64,000 bases of DNA from Scleropages formosus (GCF_900964775.1 NC_041826.1:19180112-19244111), one strand, 5' to 3'. Shown: positions 13,304-25,165, counted from the stretch's first letter. Numbers and translations: made by a program. The notes: a model not told the origin generated them from the letters alone.

Positions 13304-16300
13304 CTGAAACTGCTTGTCCCAAGCAGGGTCGCAAGGAGCCGGAGCCTAACCCGGCAACACAGGGCGTAAGGCCGGAGGGGGAGGGGATGCACCCAGGACG
13401 GGACGCCAGTCCATCGCAAGGCACCCCAAGTGGGACTCGAATCCCAGACCCACCGGAGATCAGGACCTGGTCAAAGCAACCGCAGCACCACCACACCCCC
13501 TCATAAGGCAGATATTTACCCTTTATTAGTACAAATGAGAAAACACACAATTGAATTACACTGACAACATACAGTACACCCACCCCGAGGGAACAGTCTT
13601 CACAAATATGTGTCTAGTTAGCAAGCGTTAATGACGTCCCAAAGGTCGGAGCTTGACGTCAAGAAGGGTTGCGTGAACTCAGCGGTACCGACAGCACAGG
13701 GGTTTCGGGACAGTGCTCTTCAGTGAAAATGGCTCTCCCTCACACACACACACACACACCCTCGCACCCGACAGCTGCTTTGCTGCTCCTTCCGCTCACG
13801 GAGCAATGGATACGGCGCTCCGGCACATTTTAATGAGACATTTAGAGCCTGGGAGCTTTCTGCCTCGTCTTATACCCTAGCAACCAGAGGAAGGATTCGC
13901 TTGCCAGCCACGTTTGAGAGCTAATGGACACCTGTGACAGAAAACGGGAGGGCTAAAAGCAATCCCCTCTCACCTGACACGGGGAAACGAAACGATGTCT
14001 GTGCAGCGACCCGAACACGTAAGATCTTACAGGCCAACTTGAGAAAAAAAACGAAAACCGTTTGTAACGGAGCATCAAAACGATTAGCTCTATTTCTGGA
14101 GCTCTTAGCTCATATTGTCCAGTGGGCAGAAATTATGGCAGCAGTTGGAAAGGGGAGCATTGCTGGCCCACTCCTGGAAACCCTTGGTGGAATGCACTTA
14201 GAGCTCCAGAACGTCTTCTGCGCAAGTAAGAACAGGTATGTACGGCAAACCTGAACCCAGCTCCTTCTTCCCTCCCTCCTCTCCAAGAGTCCGATCCACA
14301 TTAAAGACTCATGGGCAACGTGAGGAGCCCTACTCCTGTTACGCACTGACGTTTAAACAAAAAAGGAACACCACCCCCACTCGCTATCATGGCATCTCCA
14401 GCCTGACATTTGACCTCATGCCATATTCCAAGGCAGCCCAAGTGACAACAGCGTAGCTCTGAATTATCCTGCACATAAACCAATGCTCACTGGAGATTGT
14501 GGACTCTCTTGCGTGGCCTTCCTGCTACTGCCATCAAAACCTCTAGAGCTGATACAAGAGTTGTGTTTGACTTGCCAAAGCGTTCCCATGTATCTCCTCT
14601 ACTCGTTTCTCTGCACTGGCTTCCTATAGCTGCTCGGATCAAATTCGAGACCCTGGTTATCGCCTGCAAATGCATCAATAGAACTGTTCCTAGCTATTCA
14701 TAAGACTTGATCAACCATCTCTCTGAGATGTACATCGCTTGGGAGAAAAGCGTCTGCTAAACGAATAAATGTAAATGTAATGGCCACACCCCAACCAGAC
14801 CGCTTCGCTCCTCCACTTTGGCCCGCTTGGTGATCCTGTGCGCGAAAGGTAAAGCGCGGACGTTTTCGTTTCTTGTGCCATTGTGGTGGAACAACCTCCT
14901 CCTCTTGTTCAGAACTGCTGGAACTCTGTCCACATTTAAAAACGGTCTGAAAACTCACCTATTCCTTACTCACTTGGCCCATATTCTCTTAAAATCATGT
15001 AAGGCATGCATGTTCATGCAGCATAACTTTATGATCATGCCCAGATAAGCCCTTACACAGCCGCTACTCCTGTATTGTACGTAAATGTTTGTGTACCTTT
15101 AAAAAAAATAATAAAAAATCGTAAAAAAGTGATCAGGAATCGTCTAGTCTGAGTTTTATCCACATACTCGTGTGAGGAACATCAGTGCATATAGTGGAAA
15201 GAAACTAACTTTACTTAAGAATCACACGTCTGCAACTATGTCTCTCTTTCTCCTTATGTAATGCACAAATTGCGTCCTCTGAGATGTACGTCGCTTTGGG
15301 GAAAAGCATCTGCTAAATTAATAAATGTATATATAAATGTGGACGATGTTATCCATTGCCCTTAAGTCTTATGTCTCTTTCAAAAATGTAAAAACTTTCT
15401 CTCTTGGGCTCCATCCCTGGATCAACCCAGGAGAAGACCATTGTTCTGTGACACATTTCCAGCAGATGAGCTGGTGCCTGCATTAGTGTACTTGTGGGGG
15501 GGGGGACAAGGAGAGGGAGCAAGTGAGCGAGGGAACATGAGTGACCTGTTGCCCTGTTGCACAAGAGTCTGACATAAATGTTGGAATATCAAGTATCCAG
15601 TGGTGCCGGCCATCGAGGAGCCTTTGTGCTATTGACTAGGGATCTCTTCAGTCCTGTATCTCATGATGTTTTTGTGACAAAGCACTTTGTTCCAGATGTC
15701 AGACGTCCCATGTCATCAGATGTGCCTGGCGGGCGCTGATAAACACGTCTGAATGACAGGGTGGGTGTCACCAAATCTTAGTCACAGAATAGAGTTTTCA
15801 GTCATTTGCTCCGAAAGCTCCACTGTCAGGAGCTGGTACGAAGACACGGTTAAACCGGACACCGCAGCACATGTGACAGTTTGAGGTCCTCGCATGGCTC
15901 TGACTGCTATTGGGTGGACAGACCCCCGAAAACAAAAGGAACTCCAGTGGGCTGTCGGGGGCTCCGATTAAGAACCCAGAATGGGGATGTTACCTCCTGG
16001 AGGGTGAAGTGGGCTTCCAGCTGTTGAACCCTGGTGGCGCAGAATGGGTGGACAGCAAGATGCTGCCGAGCCCTGGAAGAAAGCGAAAAAAGGGAAGCAA
16101 GTTAAAATCACAGCACTCAATAAGCAGATTCCAACTACAGCTAATCTTTCATAACATCACTTTACACTTTCATGAACTGCAGCTGGTTGGAAACAAGCCT
16201 TCTCATAGTGAGATCCCTTTTCCAGAACCCAGCACTGGTGGCTGCCTGTGCACTGACCACATCCCCCCTCTCTTGGCCACATATCATGAAAGACACCAAT

Positions 16301-18585
16301 GCTCATATCACCTGTCAGTATCTGGCCCTACAGCCTTTTAAATTCCAGGGACGTTCCTTCATTTACCACCCAGTGAGGATATTCTGTCATTGAGGGTGAG
16401 CCCCACAATCCACTGGAAAAACCTGTGCGCCACACCATGTGTGCCTGGTTCATTGGTGTGACCAGGTGCGAACTGCTTCATACGTACTGAGCTCCAAGTC
16501 CAGGAAGCATAAAAAAAAAAAAAAACACTGTTCTAAGGAAGAGAAGGCTGCCCTCTCTATTAGAGTATGAGCTTTTAGGACAGGCACTGCTGAACACTGG
16601 CACAATGTATCTGCAATGCATGTGCCAGTTGGCACCCGCCTTACCATCACGAGATGGAGAAGTGGTCAAATTCTTTTGCTGGGAAGGAGATTCAGGTGGG
16701 CACGGTTTGGCTTTTTCTCCTCGGTGCCAAGCATCTTTTTCCCCAAGATGCTTCGCAGAGATGTGGACAACACGGATATGCTGCGAACGTTCACGGTCAC
16801 GGCCGCTGAGAAAATCCGGTAAATCATTGATCTGGGAAAGAGAAAATATGCACATGGGTTAAATACGTCACATGAGTTTACGCTGTCCATAATGGCTGTA
16901 AATATCTGCATGACCTCATATATGTATGCATGCCTTCAGATATGCATAATCACTGTTGGAGAGAAAAGCCCAGATTACTCTGCAATGGGTATAGTTCTGG
17001 GATGCAGATGTTTAGTCGCTTCCTGATGCTCCACCTGGATGATTATCAATGAGACGCATGCTGGCCTTTTAGTGAGTGCCACGTAGGCCCACGGATGGCT
17101 ACTTTTCCCAAAACAGGGCACTGACACAACTTTCAGCATTCGGTGCCTCGGTTGTCTAGTCCTCGAGTTTGTGGTTTTAAGGTTCATTTAAAACCATAAA
17201 CAATTTCCCTTTATCTGCTCTTAAAATCAACATATTGAAATTTGTATGTGGTTTGCCTATTTCCACTCAGGTATTAAGCACAACGGTGAGGCGCAGCGAG
17301 TAGCGCTGTCACCACAGTGCCTGAGTTGTTCGGGCACAGGTTCAACTCCAGCTCCGTCTGTGCGAGGTTTCCACGTCTTGCCTGTGCCTGCAGAGGTTTC
17401 CTCCAGATGCTCTGGTTTCCTCACGCAGTCCAAAGACAGGCAGCTCAGGTCAATTGGTGAGCAAATGGATGAGTAAGTGTGTGTGCATGTGATGAGTCTG
17501 TGAGGGACAGGTGTCCTGTCCAAAGTGTACCTTCCCTCAGCCTTGTGCCCAGTGATTCTGGGATAGGCTCTGGACCACTGTGACCCTGATCTGCACAAGT
17601 GCTTTCTGAAAAGGTGTGGGAAATGCCATTTAAAAACAATATATCTTGTTGGTATTTCTTTTACTGAAGAAGTAGTGTCCAAATAACGATAAAAATATCA
17701 TTTTTGATGGCAGGACTTTTTGGGACGTGCAAAGCTGCCCTCTCTGGAAAACTCTCACTGATGCTAAAAGTTTCAATCATCCAAGGTAGGAAGTGTGTAG
17801 GTGAGGATTAACAAATCTTTTCTTCCATAATCTGTTTAATTGGTTTAGGTCGCCCAGAATAAGAAATGCAGGAACAGGACCGATTAAGATTTTTCCTGGT
17901 CCACTTGCCAGCTTTAGCCCGCTCGGAAAAAGCGGACTTGTGAAGCTGCATGACGGCCGGACACTCGGAGCCCACGAGCGTGTCCATCATCATGAACGAT
18001 TTTAGGTTTTTTATCTGAGCCGCACGTTCCCACACGTGTGTGTGACCCAAATTTCGGGACACTCCCGTGCCACGCCACAGCTCTCCGCATGCGCTCCCTC
18101 GAAAAGGACACATTTTTTAAAATATACAACAAAGTAACTATTATTCACACTGTACATGTCATGATCATGATGATGCAGAACTTGACACGCGCCGCCGTGT
18201 CTATTTTCCCCGGTGATCTGACCCACCCCGCGTGGAAGTATTACTACCACTCTGCCGGATCCAGAGAACGAATGACGACTTTGAAAGATTAATGCGCCAC
18301 GATCAATAAGTTATGAGCGCGCGCGCTCCTCACCAAGTCGATGTCGATCACGTCCCCGAACCCGACGACTCGTCGGACGGTGCGCGGCGGGAACTCGACC
18401 AGGTGGATCGAGTCGTCGCTCAGCACCACGTACATGAACACCTTGCTGACGCTCTCCGACAGCACCACGCACGGCTCGTACGCGCGGATCCGCTCGTACA
18501 GGCTTCGCTCCGTGTTCCTCTTGAGGAAGGAGTCCAGTTTACTGTTCCGTCCGCACAGCAGACCGCCCGAGTCAGCTGTGGCCAT
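7323..18585 (-). CDS. c12orf56: C12orf56 orthologue, uncharacterised protein
   Basis: Function is unknown in any species as far as I recall. Thirteen coding exons in transcript order: 18585-18334, 16831-16645, 16072-15994, 12908-12548, 12454-12369, 12135-11991, 11838-11732, 11200-11111, 10552-10441, 10055-9987, 9906-9829, 7701-7529, 7437-7323. They total 1854 nt, giving 617 aa (human about 622), and every intron phase closes. Matches to the remembered human protein run its length: RNSKLDSFLKRNTERSLYER near the N-terminus, ELHLYAVSPTSRIYLHLLSS near residue 275, RRLFWR at the end of exon 6, LMFRETEVES in exon 8, PAQAVLLYQR and FREEFR in exon 12, and HYPISQPTIRLL near the end. Residues 1-100 alternate in a way that could suit a PH-like fold; the C-terminal half is leucine-rich and helical (inference). 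Residues about 110-265, basic and serine-rich, look disordered. ATG 18585 was chosen; an in-frame ATG at 18612 exists. Confidence 0.9.
8938..9136 (+). repeat. SINE-A copy
   Basis: Same family as 6815-7021, with B box GGGTTCAAGTCCCGC and a short TG tail. The 7-bp TATTTGC lies on both sides (8931-8937 and 9137-9143). It sits in the last-but-one-exon intron region of C12orf56. Confidence 0.8.
10600..11075 (-). repeat. Decayed LINE 3' coding fragment, tentative
   Basis: The minus strand contains MWWNELPLSLSTAESF, resembling the C-terminal end of fish L2-type LINE reverse transcriptase proteins (pattern WN-LP-..-T). It lies between C12orf56 exons 8 and 9. The boundaries are approximate and the family is uncertain. 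Confidence 0.4.
11232..11450 (-). repeat. SINE (family C), minus
   Basis: Contains ACATTTATTCATTTAGCTGA at the tail end, then TTACTAGAGCAATTTAGGGT and CACAACCTTCGGGTCCAAAG. It lies in the C12orf56 intron between exons 7 and 8. It is among the better-preserved copies in the window. Confidence 0.8.
13228..13502 (-). repeat. SINE-A copy with long CA tail and exact TSD
   Basis: Minus-oriented SINE-A. A CA microsatellite of about 70 bp at 13228-13300 is its TG tail read on the plus strand; the tRNA-like head ends at about 13502. The 12-bp ATAAGGCAGATA is exact on both sides (13216-13227 and 13503-13514), so the insertion looks young. It lies in a C12orf56 intron. Confidence 0.9.
14515..15330 (+). 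repeat. L2-like LINE 3' end
   Basis: The 5'-truncated end of a non-LTR retrotransposon. One frame reads LHWLPIAARIKFETLVIACK near 14620, and after an interruption another reads FSFLVPLWWNNL and TLSTFKNGLKTHLF near 14870-14960; both are typical of the C-terminus of fish L2-clade reverse transcriptase ORFs. The 3' UTR ends in GAGATGTACGTCGCTTTGGG followed by AAAAGCATCTGCTAAAT. A short copy of the same tail (14725-14785) sits inside the coding part. The element lies in C12orf56 intron 3. Confidence 0.75.
17281..17620 (+). repeat. SINE-B copy
   Basis: A longer tRNA-headed SINE: GCGCAGCGAGTAGCGCTGTC (A-box region), GGTTCAACTCC (B box), then the body GTTTCCTCCAGATGCTCTGG, AGTCCAAAGACAGGCAG and GGATAGGCTCTGGACCACTG. 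It lies in C12orf56 intron 1. Confidence 0.8.
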
Positions 18586-19160
18586 GAACGCCGACGCGTG
18601 GCGGGGACACACACGTGGGCGGTCACGGGGAGCGCGCGCTCACGCGGCGGCGAGGACGCCGGTCTTCTCTCCGGGCTGCTGACACCTGTCTTCGCGGGCG
18701 TGGACGTGACACCGAAACAGAGGACCCGCTGCTCACGTAAAAACTACTTTAACATGCGCGCCGGGCGTTGTGCGGCAGTGTGAACGCGCCTCGTCGCTCT
18801 CGTGGGGGGTCTCTGAGTGCCCACACAGACAGATCCGCGTCGCACGGGCTGAGAGCCACCGGCTCGGACGATCCCACAGACACAAAGCAGGCTGATTATC
18901 CCGGGATCGACGATGGATCGACGAGGGATCGACGCTCAAATTCTTTCGTGACAAATGACCGCTGTGGTCACGCGCAAAGCCAAAGGCGCGTCGCCGCGGT
19001 ACCGTAATCCGCGTCTCGTGTCCGACTGTAAAGAAGGAAACGTGTCCTGACGCGCCGAGGTCCTTCACCATCGAAAGGAAAACGTACTTTCGGTCGCTGC
19101 GACCAAGGATCCGGGAAAAGCGCAGGTGTCGGTGACACTAAACGCCGCCGGATGTAACAT
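18586..19160 (-). promoter_or_regulatory. c12orf56: CpG-rich promoter of C12orf56
   Basis: Dense CpG from within exon 1 out to about 19150, upstream of ATG 18585. No TATA box is evident, which suits a CpG-island promoter. Open frames on the plus strand here have no recognisable protein. Confidence 0.55.
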
Positions 19161-19489
19161 TTCCGCGTCGTGCGCTTAGGCTGGATGAAGATCAACTACA
19201 CATTCACGTGTCGTCCTTTGTCATACATAGTTTCTTAAGTGAGCCTTTTCTGAAATGGAGAAATATCCAAAGCGAGCGGTAGCTGAAAGAGCCCTTGCTT
19301 GCACGCCGAAAGGTGACGCTTTGTGTTCCCACGTGTCGCCGTCACGCGCGGTGCAGGTGAGGTGCGCGCACACAGGGCGATCGGACGGGTTGCCGCGACA
19401 CAAAGGATGTGGAACCGAGGACCGGTGAAGAAAGAAGGCAAAGAGAGACCTTGGGGCCAACATGCGCACACTACCGGACTGGCGAGATA

Positions 19490-19640
19490 TTTATATTTAT
19501 TTATTTAGCAAACATTTTTCTTCAGACAGCTTCCAATGAACTCTACGTAGTGTTATGAGCCCACACACCTTATTCACCGTGGTGACTTACACTGCTAGAT
19601 ACACTACTTACACTGGGTCACTCATGATCCATAACATCTT
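19490..19640 (-). repeat. SINE-B 3' part, minus
   Basis: Reads TTTATTTAGCAAACATTTTT, then CCAATGAACTCTACGTAGTG and CACCTTATTCACC. This is the reverse complement of the 3' half of the SINE-B copy at 43045-43408. Confidence 0.7.
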
Positions 19641-20284
19641 TGAAGTGACTTTGAAAAGTAGCTACGTGAGGGAATTTTTTTTTTTTTCCCCCCCTACCAG
19701 TCCAGCCTGGATCCCTTATGGTCATTCGACTGAAATGAATACCGAAACACTGACATGAGAACTGTGTCTGAATCTTTGATTTATCTATTCCGGTTTTATC
19801 GAAAGGTTCATTGAACCGTTTATCTTAACTGGTCGCAGTCGCTATAATTTAGGATGAAAATGAAAAGTACTCCATGCTAATTTTGCACTAATTTTTCATT
19901 CCGTCCGAGTCTTTGATAAAACTTTGTTCAATTAAATGTCTTAATTCTGATAATTCCTATTTTAGACGTAAATACTCCGTTTTCATTTTTTAATGTATAG
20001 GTTCATTGATCACCCTGCGCCTCTTCGTGCTTCGCGCAAATCAGTCATCAGTCCTCGGTTTGACTGAGACTGCAACGAAAGACACATTTCCATTTCTTTA
20101 CTCCCGACAGCGTTCTTAAACTCTCTCATGAACACAACACTGACACTGCACTGTAGGTGTCCTAACCACTACGCCCCCTGCTGCGCGAAGACCTAAAAGC
20201 ATCAAAAGGACGCGGAGCTTTTCAGTTACATCAGTTGCGCGTACAGAGACTTAAACATCGCAACTTTACCATGTTTCTGAGCTT

Positions 20285-20425
20285 CTCATTTTACATTTAC
20301 ATTTATTCATTAGCAAGACGCTTTTCTCCAAAGCGACGTACATCTCATGGCAAATACAACGTGTTCATTGGAGAAAGAGGGCCATCTGTCCTAACGGCAC
20401 GGCAGGTGTGACAATATTATAATAC
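20285..20425 (-). repeat. LINE/SINE tail, minus
   Basis: Contains ACATTTATTCATTAGCAAGA, then CGCTTTTCTCCAAAGCGACG and ACATCTCA, the reverse complement of the LINE 3' tail at about 15270-15330. The body beyond it is short and degenerate. Confidence 0.65.
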
Positions 20426-22439
20426 AAATACTCTTCGCATTCTGGTTCGTTGCACAAATTGTTTAGAAAAACACTTGACCGCCAAAAAAAGCTGTGTTGC
20501 ACATTTGAAAATGAAATACACAACCGCATCGGTGCACACACAAGGGCTATTATGCGAAGCTACTATGGACCAGAAATCTGCGTCGTTTTATAGCAGATCA
20601 ACGTGTCCCGGGTGTAATTTTCCCTTAGTTTTCTGTGCAAGAAATGAAATAAAACGTCGTTGATGGGGAAGAAACGTCGCTAACTTCCCCATCTGTAGTT
20701 AACCGCCTTGTCCGTCGGCACCCTAAACACAAAACTATGCAACAAAATCATGTATTTTTAGTCATTTTGATAAATGAAGAATATAGTTATTTAAAGAGGC
20801 TGCAAGGACGTTGTGCTAAACACACAGCAAATCGAACGCACGTGACAAAAACAAACAAAACGCGCTCCGCGTCGCGGTGGGAAACGCGCGGAACTAACGG
20901 GACTATTTAGCATATTTTGCGAAAGCGCTTACAATCATAAAAAGAACTGAATTTATTTATTCATTTTATTTGGTTTTATTTTAAGAATAAAATACAGAGC
21001 ACACTTCTTCGCGTACCTTCTCGTTCCCGCGCGTAACGCGTCGCGCATTTCTCACAGCTAGAGACACGTGTGACGTCATCCGTGAACTCAACGTTCGGGA
21101 GCTTCGGGAGCCCTCCGTCTTCAGGCAACCACGTGGAGATTTCACTAAGGGACACCTGCTGCCAGCTTTATTTGCCATTTCCAAAACCAAATCATTGAAT
21201 CCGATGCGCTTCTGACATGTTATTCGAGCGCAACAACGATGCATGTCTTTATAAATGAATGACTTTATTGCTCGGCGCTTTCCTGCGTTCCTGTTTTGCC
21301 CTTTGCTGTGGCCGTGCAACCACTTCGCATCGTGTCGGCAGCTCACACACACCTGGGCAGTGTTTTAATGTTGTCACGAGACAGAAAGACGCACTGAATG
21401 TTCAGTGCGATTGAAATAAGAGCCAGAGAAGGAGTCACAACATCCTCTAACGTGTCTGGGGGATTTAAAAGCTGAGCAAAACACTGTGAAGTTTCCGCAG
21501 GTCTAGAAACTACGACTGGGGCTCGGTGCGGAGGGGGCGACACCAAACTGATTGTCTATACAATTTTTGTAAAGTGTTTCAGTAGAAATGTACTATTTTT
21601 TTCGAAAAATATCCCTGTAGTTAGTTATAACAACAAAAACATTTTTCGTAATCCCAGTTTACATGTATCACTATACTACAAGGGTAAAACCCTGTGCTAA
21701 TTTACTTTTTCAACCTTCTACTGCGCTCCGCCCAGAGCTCTAATAATGAGTCTCATTATCACCCAGTAACAGTGACGCTCAGAATCACGTGGTTTCGTCT
21801 GCGCGCGCTAACAAGCACGCGCTGTTGTTTTTATAGTCGCTCATTTTCTCACGTTTTCTGGCATTTTAGCTACAATATTGTGGTAATTAAGTATTTGTGA
21901 ACCCGTATCAATAACGTTAGAATAAACCTAATTTTGATGTGGTTCTTAAAAGTTTTTACCTTGAATTCTATGGTTTTCTTACAGAATTTTCACTTTAACC
22001 ACATGAAACTATGTCATCATGCAAATACATTAGGCTATGCGTATTGTAATTTTAATTTTGCTAGTTGTTTATGTCACTATTATTGCCATCGCACTGAGTG
22101 ATATAAGGGAATTGCGATTTACGAGTAACAGTACAAAAAACATTACTAAGGATGGTCTGGTATGGGAGGAGGTCCATTGTGGGGGGGGGTGAAACCACTT
22201 GTTCGATGTGATTTTAAAGCAGCCCAAATTCCACACTGCAAAGAGGTATGGTTTCACGCAATCCCCTATCCCTCTATCACTATGACTTTTATTTACTATA
22301 CATGAACCTTGACATATTTATAAGGATAGGCCCCGATCAGTGTATTTAACGCAAACATTTTTTCTGAAGTTATTCCTTCGTGCACATGGTGCTCGGATTC
22401 CTTTCTTTCAAATGGCAGACAGACAGCTGTTTAAAGCAG

Positions 22440-22445
22440 TTTATT
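22440..22445 (-). terminator. Probable poly(A) signal of the receptor gene
   Basis: TTTATT on the plus strand reads AATAAA on the minus strand, about 530 bp past the stop codon of the receptor gene. Cleavage would fall near 22415-22430. Use of this site is inferred. Confidence 0.45.
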
Positions 22446-22977
22446 AAAGCAGCCACACTTGTCTCTGCAATCCAGCTCATTACAGTACATTCCCTACTCC
22501 TGATACAATGTCCAAGTCAAGAAACCACAACTTAAATGGACAATTACATAACTTTAAAAACAAGTTTTAAACATGTTTTTTTTTTAACTGTATTATTTAG
22601 ATCATTCAGATCATACAATCTCTACAACACTAGTAGTCTTTCAGCTTTATTGCTTAAAAAACCAAGTTAGACATATGTAGTTATTGGTATGTATAACTGT
22701 AGGAACAGAAGCACAACTTCATGAACTACAGGGTAATTGTTTACTTGAATTACATTCCACCACCAAAGTGAGGGCTGATATTTGGGAAGAGAATTTTCTT
22801 TCATCAGGAAATTCTGAAATATTCTGCCCAGCTAATAAAACTGAACAGACACACTGACAGACTGGTGAACTGAAAAGAGAGCAAAAAAGTGGACCTTACT
22901 CTTCTTTGTATTTGTAGCCGTATCAAATGGTGGGGATCCCGTGTGAAATCTTTTTTCGCAGAGATGTTCAAAAACAC

Positions 22978-23988
22978 CTACGAAGCTGGATTTGTGCTAG
23001 TTATGTTATGATTGGCTGCAAAAGAAGAGCGGGAAAATCTTTCAGTGGTCCTCCCTTCTGTGTGGTCCCGTTCCGACCTCCGATTTCCCTGGTAGAACAG
23101 GTGCTTAATGCGCAACATGTAAAACATAGGGTTGATGTACGTGCCAAAGCTGGGGAAGGAGATGAATGTCTGGAAGATCAAGCAGTTGCTGGCATCCATC
23201 CGTTGCTTTTTCAACATGACCAATGTTTGGAATGGGACGAGAGCGAGGATGGGCAAGTAGGCTACAGTAAAGGGGCACAGCAGAATTAGAACGTTCTTCA
23301 GTGCCTTCCTTTTCTGAGGTCTGTCCCTTTCATTGTCGCTTGGGCCCTTTTTGCACAGAATGAAGATAATCACCCCGAGACACAGGAGCATCAGGAAGAA
23401 CAGGACAGAGATGCCCACGGTCACGGGCCATGAGATGTAAATTATCCCCTTAAAGTAAGCCAGCAATGCTAGGGTCAGTGTGACCACCCAGATCAGGGCC
23501 GAGGCTATCCACCGATAGTTAGAGTCCTTCAGTTTCATGTACAGGATCGGCCACATCACAGCCATGCAGCGCTCAAAACACATGCCAGTGACCAGCAAAG
23601 GGCAGCCTATAAGATTTAAAATGGAGAAGGCTTCATCTAAGGAAAACAATTGCTCTGAGAGCTTTAGGAAGGAGCTGCAGATGTCAAGGGGCAGAAAAAT
23701 ACAGTACAAGAGATCCAAAATTGCAAGACTGAGGCCCAGAGCTTGGGAGGACAATTTCCCCATCTTGCCACTAACCAGCAGCAAGAGGACGACAAGGTTG
23801 GCTGGGAGAGCTGTCAGTAGGATCAAGATCTTAAGGGCGACCCATGCAATGGAACCACCGTACGCCCGACACTTGTAATTGAGCTGACCAACATCAATAT
23901 CGTCAGTAGCATTTTCCCCCAAATAATCTTCCCAAAAGCTGAAGTCATAGTAGTAGTAGTAGTCATATGTTTCATTGAAGGAATCCAT
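22978..23988 (-). CDS. Unassigned class A G-protein coupled receptor
   Basis: A single coding exon of 336 aa with seven hydrophobic segments, so a plasma-membrane receptor. The ATG at 23988 (MDSFNETYDYYYYYDF) is the first in frame; 12 further codons upstream lack an ATG. Residues 1-40 are acidic, with about nine tyrosines and two N-glycosylation sites (N5, N26). TM1 carries PANLVVLL, TM2 LSLAILD (the 2.50 Asp), TM3 ends with FERC in place of DRY, TM6 has LCPFTVAYLP without the CWxP Trp, and TM7 has NPMFY (NPxxY kept). I see no Cys at the top of TM3 or in the second extracellular loop, so the usual disulfide seems absent. E-R-C and a missing disulfide also occur in MAS/MRGPR receptors, but the rest does not clearly match; a P2Y/chemoattractant-like receptor is the alternative. 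An upstream noncoding exon is likely (acceptor edge 24035, donor edge 24420). Ligand unknown. Confidence 0.85.
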   Translation of the reverse strand: MDSFNETYDYYYYYDFSFWEDYLGENATDDIDVGQLNYKCRAYGGSIAWVALKILILLTALPANLVVLLLLVSGKMGKLSSQALGLSLAILDLLYCIFLPLDICSSFLKLSEQLFSLDEAFSILNLIGCPLLVTGMCFERCMAVMWPILYMKLKDSNYRWIASALIWVVTLTLALLAYFKGIIYISWPVTVGISVLFFLMLLCLGVIIFILCKKGPSDNERDRPQKRKALKNVLILLCPFTVAYLPILALVPFQTLVMLKKQRMDASNCLIFQTFISFPSFGTYINPMFYMLRIKHLFYQGNRRSERDHTEGRTTERFSRSSFAANHNITSTNPAS

Positions 23989-24984
23989 AAGAAAATGCAC
24001 AATTGTGTACAGGAAAGATTCCTTTTTTCCAAAACCTGCCAGGAAGACAAGGCCAGCATGGTTATTCTACATTGCAACACAAGCTGAAAACTGTGATGTT
24101 TTAACACAAAGGCAAGCAAATTAAAATTGTAACACAGCACAGCTCACTATTATTACAGCGGTCACCCATGATCACCGGTGTGAACAAAAATTAACCCAGA
24201 AGAGTGAAATGAAGAAATGATCACAATAACATCACTCTGTGCCGGTCAAACATTGGTTTTTCTTTTAATGCAGCAGAGCTTTTGGAATTTATTGAAGTCA
24301 CAGTGTATGCATGTGCTGACAGTTCCCGAAAAGAAATAATAAAGTAAATGCCAACTGATGAATATCAATTCCTGGCTGGCTGCTCTACTCTGAATCATAA
24401 TGTATTTGATTATACTTACCAAGACAGATGATGAGTTGACCAGGCACTGGCTTGAGTTCTTTTCACACTCCCAGCATTACATGTCCACTTGGCAGCCTTT
24501 TATCTTCATTGAATTTGACTACTGAAAACCCTTGTTGAGCCACTAGACAAAAGAACATTGTACAATCGATGGGATGCAGCACGCAAGTGAGAGTCTTTGC
24601 ATGTACTCAAATATTTTTTCCCCTGGAAAAATGACATACATAGAAACCCACAGCTTATCAGTTTCACTACTTTTGCTACTGTTTTCAAGGGATATCAGGG
24701 TTCTGTACATGGTCCGTGGTCTTTCCTCCCTAATTATTTAGTTTTCTTCTCTCTAGCAATCAAAAATACTCATTACATCTTTCTTGTGAAATATTTTTTT
24801 TAAAAAATCTATACTTATGGATAGTTTGCTATTTCAGCCGGTTCTTTTGAACACAGATGTCATGGCTTTGACACCACATGTAACATGCAACATGTATTAG
24901 CCCACAAAAAACTCCCCAAGTTCTTGCATGTTTGATAGAAAATGAAATATTTGCATTTCTCTCAAGTTCTGTTGTGGTTCAGGC

Positions 24985-25165
24985 TGTGTTTTGTGTTAAG
25001 ATCTCTCACTGGAACCCTGGTGCTGCTGTAAGTCCCTTTGTGCAATGTACTTTACCCTGAATTGCTCCAGTAAGACTACCAAGCCATATGAATGAGTAAA
25101 ATCACTGTGAAATTGCTTGCCTAACATGGTAAATCACCTTGAACAAAAGTATCAGCTGAAAAGGA
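24985..25165 (+). repeat. Old SINE (family C)
   Basis: A degenerate copy with TACTTTACCCTGAATTGCTC, then CAGTAAGACTACC and a weak tail. It lies upstream of the receptor gene. Confidence 0.5.

Larger units (their letters stand above)
19161..22439. other. Spacer between C12orf56 and the receptor gene
   Basis: No supported gene. It contains repeat tails at 19490-19640 and 20285-20425, a perfect CRE octamer (TGACGTCA) at 21071-21078 without a recognised gene beside it, and a G-run near 22181-22190. The remainder is AT-rich with CpG-containing patches. Confidence 0.45.
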
